DNA of 34,206 nucleotides from an uncultured Bacteroidales bacterium. Lineage in GTDB: Bacteria; Bacteroidota; Bacteroidia; Bacteroidales; Paludibacteraceae. Of the stretch, positions 15,179 to 22,534 are shown one piece after another. Numbering within the stretch: position 1 is the stretch's first letter; every line of letters begins with the position of its first letter. The stretch is taken from positions 1 to 34,206 of the forward strand of contig CACYKR010000035.1 of assembly GCA_902774995.1 (NCBI GenBank), given 5' to 3'. The notes under the pieces are model-generated. The model searched no databases, had not been told where the DNA came from, and saw nothing but the letters and a program-made list of their open reading frames with translations. A program made the position numbers and the translations under genes.

Positions 15179-18070
15179 TTATTTTATAAGTTTACCAATA
15201 ATCGAGTATTTCTTGCCATTAGGCATTAGGATGTATATATCACCGTTTTCTATATACTTAGCAGGTCTTTCTGTGGAGTTTTCATAAATATCCTCTATGC
15301 CTTGGCTCTTTGGTGTAGCTGTATAAGTAGCTGTGTATGTAGCATCTCCCGCTACGGGAACAATTTCCGGCGACCACTTATCAAAAGTATAGGTATATTT
15401 GTCGTCCTCTTCTTTTGTCGGAACACCTTTGGGGTAGATAGGCAAAGAGCCATATTCCCACAAACTAGCCGACAAAATACTATCGTCACTCATGAAAGTA
15501 ATCGTATATTTATTTAGTGTAGCATTGTATGTAGCTTTATAAGTAGCATCTTTGGTCACGGTTACAACGCGAGGCGACCAGCCTGCAAAAGTATATGAAT
15601 ACTGCGCATCGCCTGTTTTTTGAGGGTCTGCCGGAATAACCGGTGTTGCACCATATTCATATTCTTGCTCAGCGATAATAGTATCATTTTCATCGACAAA
15701 TCGGACAGTAAATATCTGAGGAGCGAAAATAGCAGTAATTGTTGTGTCCTGTGTCAATGTAATTGTTCGTGGATTCTCAGTTACACCGTCTGACCATTGT
15801 ACGAAATTGTTCCCCCTATAAGGGAATGCAGCAAGAGTTGAAGAACAAACATTTCCCCCCGAAGTAGTATAGCCTCTTAAAGAATCAGAAGAAGAGACAT
15901 TAAATTCATATATATTAGGTTGATATTGTATATTATATCTATTCCAATTTGACATTTGATATGTCTCTAAACTACCGCAAGGAACATAGACGGGAATAGT
16001 ATCAGCTGTAATAGGATGTACATTTGAAATAACAGGTGGTATTTCGGCATGTATTACAATTTCCATTGGCGCGAAAGAAGTCCCCAAACCCCAACGATCA
16101 AAAGCATATATACCAATTTCTGCTATATTACTACCTATTACTACGGAAGATAAAGTACGACACCACGCAAAAGCATACTCTCCTATACTTACGACACTAT
16201 TTGGAATTGAAATAGCGGATAATTTTTCACACTTATAAAATGCATTATTACCAATAAATTGAACCTTGTTAGGGATAACTATAGAATCCAATGAAACGCA
16301 ATAACTGAAACATGCGTCACCAATAGTTAAAACACTATCAGGGATATCAAATGTTTTAAATGGACAACTGGCAAATGCATGATTGCCAAGTGTTGTAATA
16401 CTTTGTGGTAAAGATACGGAGACTAATCCTGAGCCATAAAATGCACTATCACCAATGCTCGTTACAGTATTAGGAATTTCTATTGATTTCAATGCCTTAC
16501 AAGAATAAAACACCTCATCTTCAATATAAGACAATCTATGGGGCAAGATTGCTGATTCCAATTTTTTGCATTTATAAAATGCGCCGGCACCAAGGGTTTC
16601 TACACTTTCAGGAATAGTTACTGACGTAAAATTATTGCAATCTTGGAAAGCATGATCTCCTATATATTTCAAATTATTTGGTAACTCAAATGAAAGCAGC
16701 TTACTACAACCAGCGAAAGCGCGCCGACCTATAGAGTCAACAGTATTAGGGAAAGTAATTGATTTCAAATTAGAACATTCGCCAAAAACAGATGGGCTGA
16801 TACTGGTAACACTATTGGGAATAATAACGGAATCTAATTTAGAACAACCATAAAACGCAGCCGTGTCAATATGTGTTAAGCTATTAGGTAATTGCACTTT
16901 TGTTAGATTCTCACATTGAGAAAAAGCATTCCTTTTTATACTTTTTAATCCTTCTGGTAAATATAACGAATCTAATGGGCATTTACTAAATGACAGCTCT
17001 CCTATAGTATCGAGGCTTCTAGGGAATATTATATTTTTAAGATTAGAGCATCCAAAGAATGCCCAATTACCTATTCGCGTAACACCATTTAACAATGTTA
17101 CGGATGTGATATTTTTTAAATAACTGAATGTATACTCTCCAACACCTTTCACATTACTTCCAATAATAAATTCTTTCACTTGCTGACCGAAGATAGCACC
17201 GATATTAGAACCTCCAAGCCCAGCAAATACTGAATATGTTTTATTAACTAATGAATCTGAGTTTAAGGTAACTGATATCAAACTATCGCAGCCGCTAAAC
17301 GCATTCTTTTCTATATTTACAACACTTTTTCCAATGCTTATAGAATGTAGCTTCTTGCAGTTCAAAAAAGTATTTTCCTTGATAGAAACTACGCTATCAG
17401 GTATCACAATGGATGTGAGATTACTACAGTTCGAAAAAGCTTTGCTTTCTATGCTAACTACTTTATCTGGTAATGTTAAAGATGTGAGATTTTTACAGTT
17501 TGAAAAAGCTCCGCCCCCTATATATAGGGTATTCTCTTTTATTGTATAATTTGTTAGCGTAGTATCAGTAACTTCAATCAAATATGTTCCTGCATAACGA
17601 ATACTATCAATTACAGGCAAACTGCTACAACCCTCAAAAATACTGTTCCCAAAACTCTTGATAGAAGTTGGAAATACCACTGTGTTCAAACTAATACAAT
17701 TTATAAAAGCATTATAACCTATAGTAGCAATACTATTGGGAATGACTACAGATGTGAGTTTCCCACAATTAGCAAAGGCTTCTCTATCTATGCTTGTAAT
17801 GGTATATGTTATCCCATTATTATCAATAGAGGTCGGTATCACAAGGCTAGTGGTATCGCTGTCCCAACAACTACCATAAACAACGCGTTTTCTTTCATAA
17901 TAATAACCATTATAAAAGTCCATTTGTTCAACGTTCTTGTAAGTGACTTTTGCGGTTTGGCTTACAGAGTCTAACTCGTAATACAATACTCCAATTTTGA
18001 CTTTTTGAGCAAATGCTGTTCCCACGCTGGTCATGAGCGCAAGACAAATAATTAAGATTTTTCTTTTCAT
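15179..18070 (-). CDS. BspA-like leucine-rich-repeat surface protein with InlB B-type repeats
   Basis: A 963-residue exported protein. A signal peptide (MKRKILIICLALMTSVG...AFAQ) is followed by more than twenty BspA/TpLRR-type leucine-rich repeats of about 23 residues (consensus like SVVIPNSVTSIGxxAFxxC, roughly 60-690). Three Listeria-Bacteroides (InlB B-type) repeats follow at about 745-925, recognisable by FVQWSDG, YTFAGWSP and YTFDKWSP. The C-terminus, KYIENGDIYILMPNGKKYSIIG, resembles the Por/type IX secretion tail common in Bacteroidales surface proteins. BspA-type proteins bind fibronectin, mucin or other hosts' surfaces; the ligand here is unknown. The gene is markedly AT-richer than its flanks, and repeats of this kind recombine readily. 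A leucine-rich protein precedes the PD-(D/E)XK gene by 6 nt. Confidence 0.92.
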   Translation of the reverse strand: MKRKILIICLALMTSVGTAFAQKVKIGVLYYELDSVSQTAKVTYKNVEQMDFYNGYYYERKRVVYGSCWDSDTTSLVIPTSIDNNGITYTITSIDREAFANCGKLTSVVIPNSIATIGYNAFINCISLNTVVFPTSIKSFGNSIFEGCSSLPVIDSIRYAGTYLIEVTDTTLTNYTIKENTLYIGGGAFSNCKNLTSLTLPDKVVSIESKAFSNCSNLTSIVIPDSVVSIKENTFLNCKKLHSISIGKSVVNIEKNAFSGCDSLISVTLNSDSLVNKTYSVFAGLGGSNIGAIFGQQVKEFIIGSNVKGVGEYTFSYLKNITSVTLLNGVTRIGNWAFFGCSNLKNIIFPRSLDTIGELSFSKCPLDSLYLPEGLKSIKRNAFSQCENLTKVQLPNSLTHIDTAAFYGCSKLDSVIIPNSVTSISPSVFGECSNLKSITFPNTVDSIGRRAFAGCSKLLSFELPNNLKYIGDHAFQDCNNFTSVTIPESVETLGAGAFYKCKKLESAILPHRLSYIEDEVFYSCKALKSIEIPNTVTSIGDSAFYGSGLVSVSLPQSITTLGNHAFASCPFKTFDIPDSVLTIGDACFSYCVSLDSIVIPNKVQFIGNNAFYKCEKLSAISIPNSVVSIGEYAFAWCRTLSSVVIGSNIAEIGIYAFDRWGLGTSFAPMEIVIHAEIPPVISNVHPITADTIPVYVPCGSLETYQMSNWNRYNIQYQPNIYEFNVSSSDSLRGYTTSGGNVCSSTLAAFPYRGNNFVQWSDGVTENPRTITLTQDTTITAIFAPQIFTVRFVDENDTIIAEQEYEYGATPVIPADPQKTGDAQYSYTFAGWSPRVVTVTKDATYKATYNATLNKYTITFMSDDSILSASLWEYGSLPIYPKGVPTKEEDDKYTYTFDKWSPEIVPVAGDATYTATYTATPKSQGIEDIYENSTERPAKYIENGDIYILMPNGKKYSIIGKLIK

Positions 18071-18128
18071 ATTACTATTATTTTGAGGTTAATTATAAAC
18101 AAATACAACAAAAGCGCGAACATTATTC

Positions 18129-18344
18129 ACGCTTATTCTCCAAATAGAGGTTCCTGCAAGACCCTTCAACCAAGAATAAACAATAACGTCCACGCCCGAT
18201 ATGCATAACCCTCCCGCCCTATGAGGGGCGCGAACGGATATTAACATACCCACGAGGACGCTTATTGCACCATCTTGTTTCGGGGTTGAAATTTTGCAGG
18301 ATTCCTATTTGCCAAAACAAGCGTCAATAAACGCCTTTTATTTC
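18129..18344 (+). ncRNA. Candidate structured RNA, 6S-like extended hairpin
   Basis: The two ends of a ~196-nt segment pair in five successive blocks: ACGCTT (18129) with AAGCGT (18319), CAAATAG (18141) with CTATTTG (18305), TCCTGCAA (18152) with TTGCAGGA (18294), TTCAACC (18165) with GGTTGAA (18284), and AATAACGTCC (18182) with GGACGcTTATT (18256). A 10/17-nt asymmetric internal loop separates the last two, and a CGCCC / GGGCG hairpin caps the fold. A weak terminator-like GCGT-caataa-ACGC followed by CTTTTATTT lies at 18321-18344 on the plus strand. An irregular rod with a central bubble is the topology of 6S RNA; that identity is inference. No clear promoter is visible. On the minus strand it would be the leader of the BspA-like gene. 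Confidence 0.45.
18324..18342. repeat. 19-bp direct repeat, copy 1 (3' side of rhuM)
   Basis: TCAATAAACGCCTTTTATT occurs here and again, identically and in the same orientation, at 19342-19360. The two copies bracket the RhuM-family gene, 1018 bp apart. Confidence 0.9.
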
Positions 18345-18349
18345 AATTC

Positions 18350-18460
18350 TATGTTTGTGCTGATTCCTCGTAGTGGGGACTACTCGGGCACTGCACTCGA
18401 TATGCGTTTCATCGCATATCTTCACCTGTTTAACGTCAGTGAGTGACGCACCGTTTTTTA
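18350..18460 (+). ncRNA. Possible small RNA with three hairpins
   Basis: TATGTTTG at 18350-18357 matches the -7 element, but no TTG lies at the proper -33 distance. Downstream are three consecutive hairpins: GTAGT-gggg-ACTAC (18370-18383), GATATGCG-tttcat-CGCATATC (18399-18420) and CGTCA-gtgag-TGACG (18434-18448). TTTTTT follows at 18454-18459, five nt beyond the last stem. It may instead be the 3' untranslated region of rhuM on the other strand. Confidence 0.3.
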
Positions 18461-18483
18461 CGCTGTCGGCGGCAGCGGTATCA

Positions 18484-19338
18484 TTATTTAACCTCTTTCA
18501 GTATCGTTTCAGGGTTTGTGCCCATAAGGGTGATCGCTGACAGCTTCTTGCCCATATCTTTAAGCGAGTGACCGCAATGGTAAAGGCTGTCATCTATTAT
18601 CAGCCATCTGTCATGCGAGGGCGTTGACCATTTATGCGTATTCACGGGTTGCACACCTTTGGTGGTATTGTGCATGTCGCGCAAAGACTTATGTTCGCTA
18701 TCCGAATAGATGTCTGCCGTCACTCCTTTTGCACGCACATCCAACATCTCAAACGTAGCAGCATCTATATACGCATCAATGATAATAACACGTTTTTGCG
18801 CTGTCTTAATCAAACTCTCCAATAGTGCTCGTGCAGCAAAGAACTCACCTTCAAAGAAAACCTGTTCTATCGGCGGTAATGATGTTCGCACAAAGAAATC
18901 AATCTTCTCTTCGTGGTCTGCCAATTGTTTCTGTTGTAAGGCTAATTGATTCTCTATATTTAATAAACGTTGATTAACGGCATAGCCTTTGAGCATGTAG
19001 TCTTTAAGCACTTTATTTGCCCATTGACGGAATTGTGTGCCTCGGATAGAATTGACGCGATAACCAACGGATATAATCATGTCTAAGTTATAAAAGGGAA
19101 CTTCACGCCTCACTTGCCTGTTTCCTTCTATACGAACCTGTGCAATTTTTGCACATGTTGCTGCCTCCTCCAATTCGTGTGTCTTGTATATATTATGGAT
19201 GTGCCTTAAGACAGACGTTCTGTCTGTACCAAACAATTCTGCCATCTGTTGCTGGTTCAGCCAAACAGTCTCATCTTGCAGCCGCACCTCCAATTGGATA
19301 GTGGCATCAGGCTGATATAATACTATCTCGTCCTTCAT
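18484..19338 (-). CDS. RhuM-family protein with PLD-like C-terminal segment
   Basis: A 284-residue protein of the virulence-associated RhuM family. The N-terminal part carries the family's hallmarks: TIQLEVRLQDETVWLNQQQMAELF (5'-half of a winged-helix-like DNA-binding region), TDRTSVLRHI and NLDMIISVGYRVNSIRGTQFRQWA (about 86-109). A central coiled stretch (125-145) leads to a C-terminal region with SHDRWLIIDD and GHSLKDMGKKLSAI, resembling a single phospholipase-D/HKD half-site. RhuM genes are scattered among pathogenicity islands, mobile elements and restriction loci; the molecular function is not established. Identical 19-bp repeats lie just upstream of its ATG and 140 nt past its stop. 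Confidence 0.85.
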   Translation of the reverse strand: MKDEIVLYQPDATIQLEVRLQDETVWLNQQQMAELFGTDRTSVLRHIHNIYKTHELEEAATCAKIAQVRIEGNRQVRREVPFYNLDMIISVGYRVNSIRGTQFRQWANKVLKDYMLKGYAVNQRLLNIENQLALQQKQLADHEEKIDFFVRTSLPPIEQVFFEGEFFAARALLESLIKTAQKRVIIIDAYIDAATFEMLDVRAKGVTADIYSDSEHKSLRDMHNTTKGVQPVNTHKWSTPSHDRWLIIDDSLYHCGHSLKDMGKKLSAITLMGTNPETILKEVK

Positions 19339-19341
19339 TTA

Positions 19342-19360
19342 TCAATAAACGCCTTTTATT
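19342..19360. repeat. 19-bp direct repeat, copy 2 (5' side of rhuM)
   Basis: TCAATAAACGCCTTTTATT, identical to 18324-18342. It ends 3 nt before the rhuM ATG on the minus strand, so it occupies the ribosome-binding region of that gene. Confidence 0.9.
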
Positions 19361-19389
19361 ATGTCCTCCTTTTTACATCGTGAGGGGAT

Positions 19390-19413
19390 GCTTGCTGTTT
19401 TACGTCGGCAAGC
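19390..19413 (-). other. Hairpin between toxin relic and rhuM
   Basis: GCTTGCTG (19390-19397) pairs with CGGCAAGC (19406-19413) with one G-U wobble. It lies 16 nt beyond the stop of the toxin relic and could be its old terminator, though a T run is missing. Confidence 0.4.
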
Positions 19414-19428
19414 GACGAGGGGTATATG

Positions 19429-19563
19429 CTATTTGTAGTGCCCGTAAGCGGAGATTACTAAAACAAGCACTTCTTTATCATGGATTTCGTAAACTAATCT
19501 ATGTTCACGGTTTATGCGTCGTGACCATGTTTCGTTATCGAAAGAACTATATACATACTCGTT
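19429..19563 (-). pseudogene. YoeB/Txe-family toxin relic (C-terminal part only)
   Basis: A frame ending at the TAG at 19429-19431 reads NEYVYSSFDNETWSRRINREHR, then LVYEIHDKEVLVLVISAYGHYK. WSRRINREHRLVYE and the terminal GHY are the conserved C-terminal region of the YoeB/Txe family of ribosome-dependent mRNA interferases. The N-terminal half is absent: the frame overlaps the end of the antitoxin gene out of phase and reaches a stop without any ATG, GTG or TTG in frame. It is therefore a truncated remnant that retains the C-terminal catalytic residues but not the fold. It sits where an intact toxin would, directly after its antitoxin. Confidence 0.75.
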
Positions 19564-19804
19564 CCAGGAATTGAGCCATCGTTTCGTTAGGAAGTTTCTC
19601 TACATAATGCCCCGCAGCAGCTTGAGCACTGGAATGAGCTAATTTGGCTCTGAACTCCTCCTCTGTCATCTCTACTTTAGGTTCTTGGACGCGTGGAGTA
19701 CGAATAGTAGTGATCTTCCATCCCATATTACGTGAGTGGCGCCGCAAGAAAGCCGCGTCAGCACTGGGCAGAGTGATTTGTAATGTTTTCATTGTTGCTT
19801 CCAT
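19547..19804 (-). CDS. Antitoxin-like small protein
   Basis: An 85-residue protein, MEATMKTLQITLPSADAAFL..., with a short beta-strand opening then a basic helix (RRHSRNMGWKIT) and an acidic, Glu-rich tail (EPKVEMTEEEFRAKL). This pattern fits the antitoxins that precede RelE/YoeB-type toxins in Bacteroidales; the truncated toxin immediately downstream supports the reading. The start is set at the ATG ending at 19804; the ATG ending at 19792 (MKTLQITL) is as likely. A strong promoter sits at 19847-19876, so it is probably expressed, as a solitary antitoxin or as an anti-addiction remnant. Confidence 0.72.
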   Translation of the reverse strand: MEATMKTLQITLPSADAAFLRRHSRNMGWKITTIRTPRVQEPKVEMTEEEFRAKLAHSSAQAAAGHYVEKLPNETMAQFLERVCI

Positions 19805-19846
19805 AATTTTCGCCTCCGTAGAAGTTGTTAAATTGATTTTGCGCTG

Positions 19847-19876
19847 CAAAATTACACAAAAAAAACGACATACGCA
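19847..19876 (-). promoter_or_regulatory. Bacteroides-type promoter for antitoxin (and rhuM)
   Basis: Minus strand TTGCGTATGTCG (TTG at 19876-19874), then after 19 nt TAATTTTG (19854-19847). It precedes the antitoxin and could also read through into rhuM. Confidence 0.82.
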
Positions 19877-19932
19877 AGAGTGTATGCCATTTTTGAGCTA
19901 TTTTCTTGTTTCCTACCTTAGGTAGGGGAGAA

Positions 19933-20472
19933 TCAGAGCGTGTTGATATATTCTACGGTGTTGCCCACGGAGGCGAGGTATTGCTGAAAAGCTTCCCGGC
20001 TGATGACTACTGTTCCGCGGCAGTCATTGGGGTGAAAAGAGAGCGTCTCAGCATCCTTCAGACGGCTGTCGAGGAACAGTATCACGTGGTGTTCCGTGTC
20101 GTTGATAAGCCCGAAAGGACTGACGCTGCCCGGCTCTAATCCCAGGTACCGCATCATCCTCTCCGGAGAGGCGAAAGACAGTTTGCCGGGAGCTTTCTTG
20201 CCCTGCGAGACTAGGATATCTTTCAGCCAGTGCTCGATGTCATGGATAGCCAGGTCGTAGTCACAGGGGAAACAAATCAGGTAATGCTGGTCGCCCTTGT
20301 GGTTGCGCATGAAGATGTTCTTGCAATGCACGGAACCGTCGTCGTGCCACCACCGTTTGGCTTCCTCGATGGTCTTGCCCTCGGGGTGGTTGTAGGTAGT
20401 GAAAGGAATACCGTGTTCCTCCAGATAGCGCAGCACTTTCTCCTGCCGCTCGGAAATAATCTCGTAGGTCAT
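19933..20472 (-). CDS. YbaK/ProX-type aminoacyl-tRNA deacylase
   Basis: A 179-residue trans-editing enzyme of the YbaK/ProRS-INS superfamily, which hydrolyses mischarged tRNA such as Ala-tRNA(Pro) or Cys-tRNA(Pro). Seen: the lysine in VHCKNIFM (Lys51), GSVSPFGLIND (115-125) and FHPND (146-150), positions typical of the ProX-type prolyl-tRNA deacylase. The start is the ATG ending at 20472 (MTYEIISERQEKVL); the longer frame upstream overlaps the neighbour's C-terminus and is not coding. It is 14 nt downstream of the MBL hydrolase gene and is the last gene of the long mre-led run. A CCTACC-tta-GGTAGG hairpin lies just past its stop. Confidence 0.9.
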   Translation of the reverse strand: MTYEIISERQEKVLRYLEEHGIPFTTYNHPEGKTIEEAKRWWHDDGSVHCKNIFMRNHKGDQHYLICFPCDYDLAIHDIEHWLKDILVSQGKKAPGKLSFASPERMMRYLGLEPGSVSPFGLINDTEHHVILFLDSRLKDAETLSFHPNDCRGTVVISREAFQQYLASVGNTVEYINTL

Positions 20473-20486
20473 AGTTGTTCTATTTT

Positions 20487-21557
20487 TTACCACTCGATGA
20501 CCGCGCCGATAGGCCGGTCGAGTAGGGTGATGTGGTCTTTCCGGGCTATGGAGCGGGCCACGGAGTCGGGTTCGTTCCACGCATGCGGAGCCAGCGAGAA
20601 CTTGTCATGGTGGACGGTGATATACTGCTTGGCCTGCAGGTCTGTCATCGCCTTCTCCAAGTCTTCGGGCATCATATGGATAAATGCCCAGTTGGGGTTG
20701 TACTGGCCGTTCTCCATAATCGCCAGGTCCACTTCTCCATACTGCTCACGGATGCGCTTGAAACGGTCGTCATACCCTCCGTCTCCGCCGATATAGACCT
20801 TGCGTCCCCGGCTCTCCAGCAGGAACGACGCCCAGAGAGTCTCGTTGGCGCCGAAGAGGCGGTTGGAGAAATGGCGGGTAGGCAGGCAGGTGATATGTAT
20901 ATCTGATTGGGTATTTGATATTTGATATTTGACATTGGATATTTGGGTATGGTCATACCAGTTCATCTCGGTGATGATCTCCGGCGAATAGCCCCAGAGG
21001 GTGAGGTATTCGGCGATGCCGAGCGGACAGACAGCGTGCTTCACTCGCGGTCGCAGGTCACGCAGCGTAGCGTAGTCCAGATGGTCCCAGTGTTCATGCG
21101 TAATCACCAGTAAATCAATATCCGGCATCATATCCGGCGTGTAGTAGTCGGTGCCCGGAAAAGGCTTCATCATCACCGAGGCGGGGAACTCCATCTTCAG
21201 CAGCGGATCAACCAGAACGGTCCTGCCGCCGAGGGTGAAGAGGTACGACGAGTGGCCGAACCAGATAAACCAATCGCTCTCTTTGCTGAGGCTCCGTATA
21301 TCTGTCCGAACGATCTCCAGCGGTTTCTTGGGCACCCGCTCGTGCGTTCTGTCCGTCAGGAATTTCCACATGGCCGCCACTCCCGAAGAGCGTTCTCCGG
21401 TGAACTGCGGGGTAGGGACTTCGTTCCGGAAAAGCCGTCCGGTATGGCCGAAAGGATGGGGACCGAAAGCAGGGTGGTGCAGCACCGCCCAGGCAGTCAG
21501 GAACAGGCCTGCCAAAATCCCGGTAATAATCAGTATGTGTATCATTCGTCCGGTCAT
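20487..21557 (-). CDS. MBL-fold metallohydrolase (UlaG/NAPE-PLD-like)
   Basis: A 356-residue membrane-anchored metallo-beta-lactamase-fold hydrolase. An N-terminal hydrophobic segment (about 5-26) probably anchors it. Metal-binding motifs: THEHWDHLD (153-160, His154, His156, Asp158, His159), a later His in LPTRHFSNR (His229), GGDGGYDD (Asp259) and VHHDKF (His316/317). This pattern and the GHSSYLF strand (101-107) resemble the N-acyl-phosphatidylethanolamine phospholipase D-like branch; substrate unknown. Residues 204-219 (TQISNVKYQISNTQSD) are encoded by a 7-bp repeat at 20905-20946 that lengthens a surface loop. The gap to gldB is 3 nt. Confidence 0.88.
   Translation of the reverse strand: MTGRMIHILIITGILAGLFLTAWAVLHHPAFGPHPFGHTGRLFRNEVPTPQFTGERSSGVAAMWKFLTDRTHERVPKKPLEIVRTDIRSLSKESDWFIWFGHSSYLFTLGGRTVLVDPLLKMEFPASVMMKPFPGTDYYTPDMMPDIDLLVITHEHWDHLDYATLRDLRPRVKHAVCPLGIAEYLTLWGYSPEIITEMNWYDHTQISNVKYQISNTQSDIHITCLPTRHFSNRLFGANETLWASFLLESRGRKVYIGGDGGYDDRFKRIREQYGEVDLAIMENGQYNPNWAFIHMMPEDLEKAMTDLQAKQYITVHHDKFSLAPHAWNEPDSVARSIARKDHITLLDRPIGAVIEW
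20905..20946. repeat. 7-bp tandem repeat (TATTTGA) inside MBL gene
   Basis: GATTGGG, TATTTGA, TATTTGA, TATTTGA, CATTGGA and TATTTGG follow in register from 20905 to 20946, six units of which three are identical. They read as ISNVKYQISNTQS on the coding strand. Confidence 0.88.
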
Positions 21558-21560
21558 CTG

Positions 21561-22493
21561 TTAAGGCTTGTAATAACTCTCCTCCAGGATCTTCTGCGCG
21601 TCCGGTTCAGCCATCAGTTGCTGTAACGTAACGGTCTCGTTATGTTCCATATAGCTCTCTACGATCCGCCATCCGAGCCATATGCCTAACCGTCCGGGGG
21701 CGTCCTGTGAGACCTCCGAGGTGAAAGGACCGTCGTTGAGGTAGCTGGTCAGCACCAGACTCTCGGTCTTGAACAAATCCCGCTTGTCCATCACCAAATG
21801 CCAGATTGCCTGCTCGTTACTAAGGCACCATTTCCACTGCTCTTTCGTCCATCCCATGACTTCGTAGCCCGGTAACTCATCGAAGATCCGGGAGGTAAGG
21901 TACATCACCTTGCCGCGGTAGATCATTTGGTCCAGCAGACGGCTCTTGGTGGAGGTATAAGGCAGGGAGCGGAAGAGGAACGCACTGATGACATCTACCG
22001 GTATGCACTCCGGACGCATGGTCTGTTTCTGGTAGTCATAGACCACGCGGTTGTAGTACTCGTAATCGCTGCCGAGATACATGTCCGCACCGATACCGAT
22101 GAGGTCGTCGCCGAAATAGACGGGGGTCTGGAAACCGGAGATAAAGAGATACAGGGTAGGGATCTCCGTCTCCGGATAGATCGTCTTTTGGAAACCGTAG
22201 GTGGTGTCGCTCAGGAACTGCGGCAGGGCTTGCGCCAGGTAGGCGGTGTCGGAGACAGGGATGCCGAGGATATCCTCTACCCACAGCGGCATGAACACCG
22301 GATAGGTGTCATACAGAACACGGATATCTTGCGCAACAGACGACTCGTGTACATTCATCAACGCATTGTCAAAACGCACTATCTCAATATCTTGCGCCTC
22401 TATATCCTTCGGGAAATAGGTGCGCTCGGAGTGGCAGGAGGTCAGCGCAAGAATAATGAATAACAGGTACTGAATAACGTAATAATTTTTCAT
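21561..22493 (-). CDS. gldB: GldB-family lipoprotein
   Basis: A 310-residue lipoprotein (signal MKNYYVIQYLLFIILALTSC, acylated Cys20) matching the GldB family. Family features seen: IEIVRFDNALMNV, the aromatic VFMPLWVEDILGIP, FGDDLIGIGADMYLGSDYEYY and the C-terminal GRLGIWLGWRIVESYM. GldB was named from gliding motility in Flavobacterium, but homologues are common in non-motile Bacteroidales, where the role is unclear. Here it lies in a run with lolD and tsaE, which suggests an envelope role rather than motility; no other gld genes are present. Confidence 0.88.
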   Translation of the reverse strand: MKNYYVIQYLLFIILALTSCHSERTYFPKDIEAQDIEIVRFDNALMNVHESSVAQDIRVLYDTYPVFMPLWVEDILGIPVSDTAYLAQALPQFLSDTTYGFQKTIYPETEIPTLYLFISGFQTPVYFGDDLIGIGADMYLGSDYEYYNRVVYDYQKQTMRPECIPVDVISAFLFRSLPYTSTKSRLLDQMIYRGKVMYLTSRIFDELPGYEVMGWTKEQWKWCLSNEQAIWHLVMDKRDLFKTESLVLTSYLNDGPFTSEVSQDAPGRLGIWLGWRIVESYMEHNETVTLQQLMAEPDAQKILEESYYKP

Positions 22494-22499
22494 CTTTCA

Positions 22500-22534
22500 A
22501 TCATCAATTATAAATCATCAATCCTCCATCCTGC
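22500..22534. repeat. 7-bp-period repeat (ATCATCA/ATTATAA) between gldB and lolD
   Basis: ATCATCA, ATTATAA, ATCATCA, ATCCTCC and ATCCTGC run in 7-bp register from 22500 to 22534. They cover the lolD stop codon and its last codons, so the gene's end lies inside the repeat. Confidence 0.65.

Noticed and set aside
18143-18309. A CRISPR array or integron attC site in the gap before the BspA-like gene
   Set aside because: No regularly spaced identical repeats are present, and the pairing covers one extended rod rather than attC-like 60-nt units.
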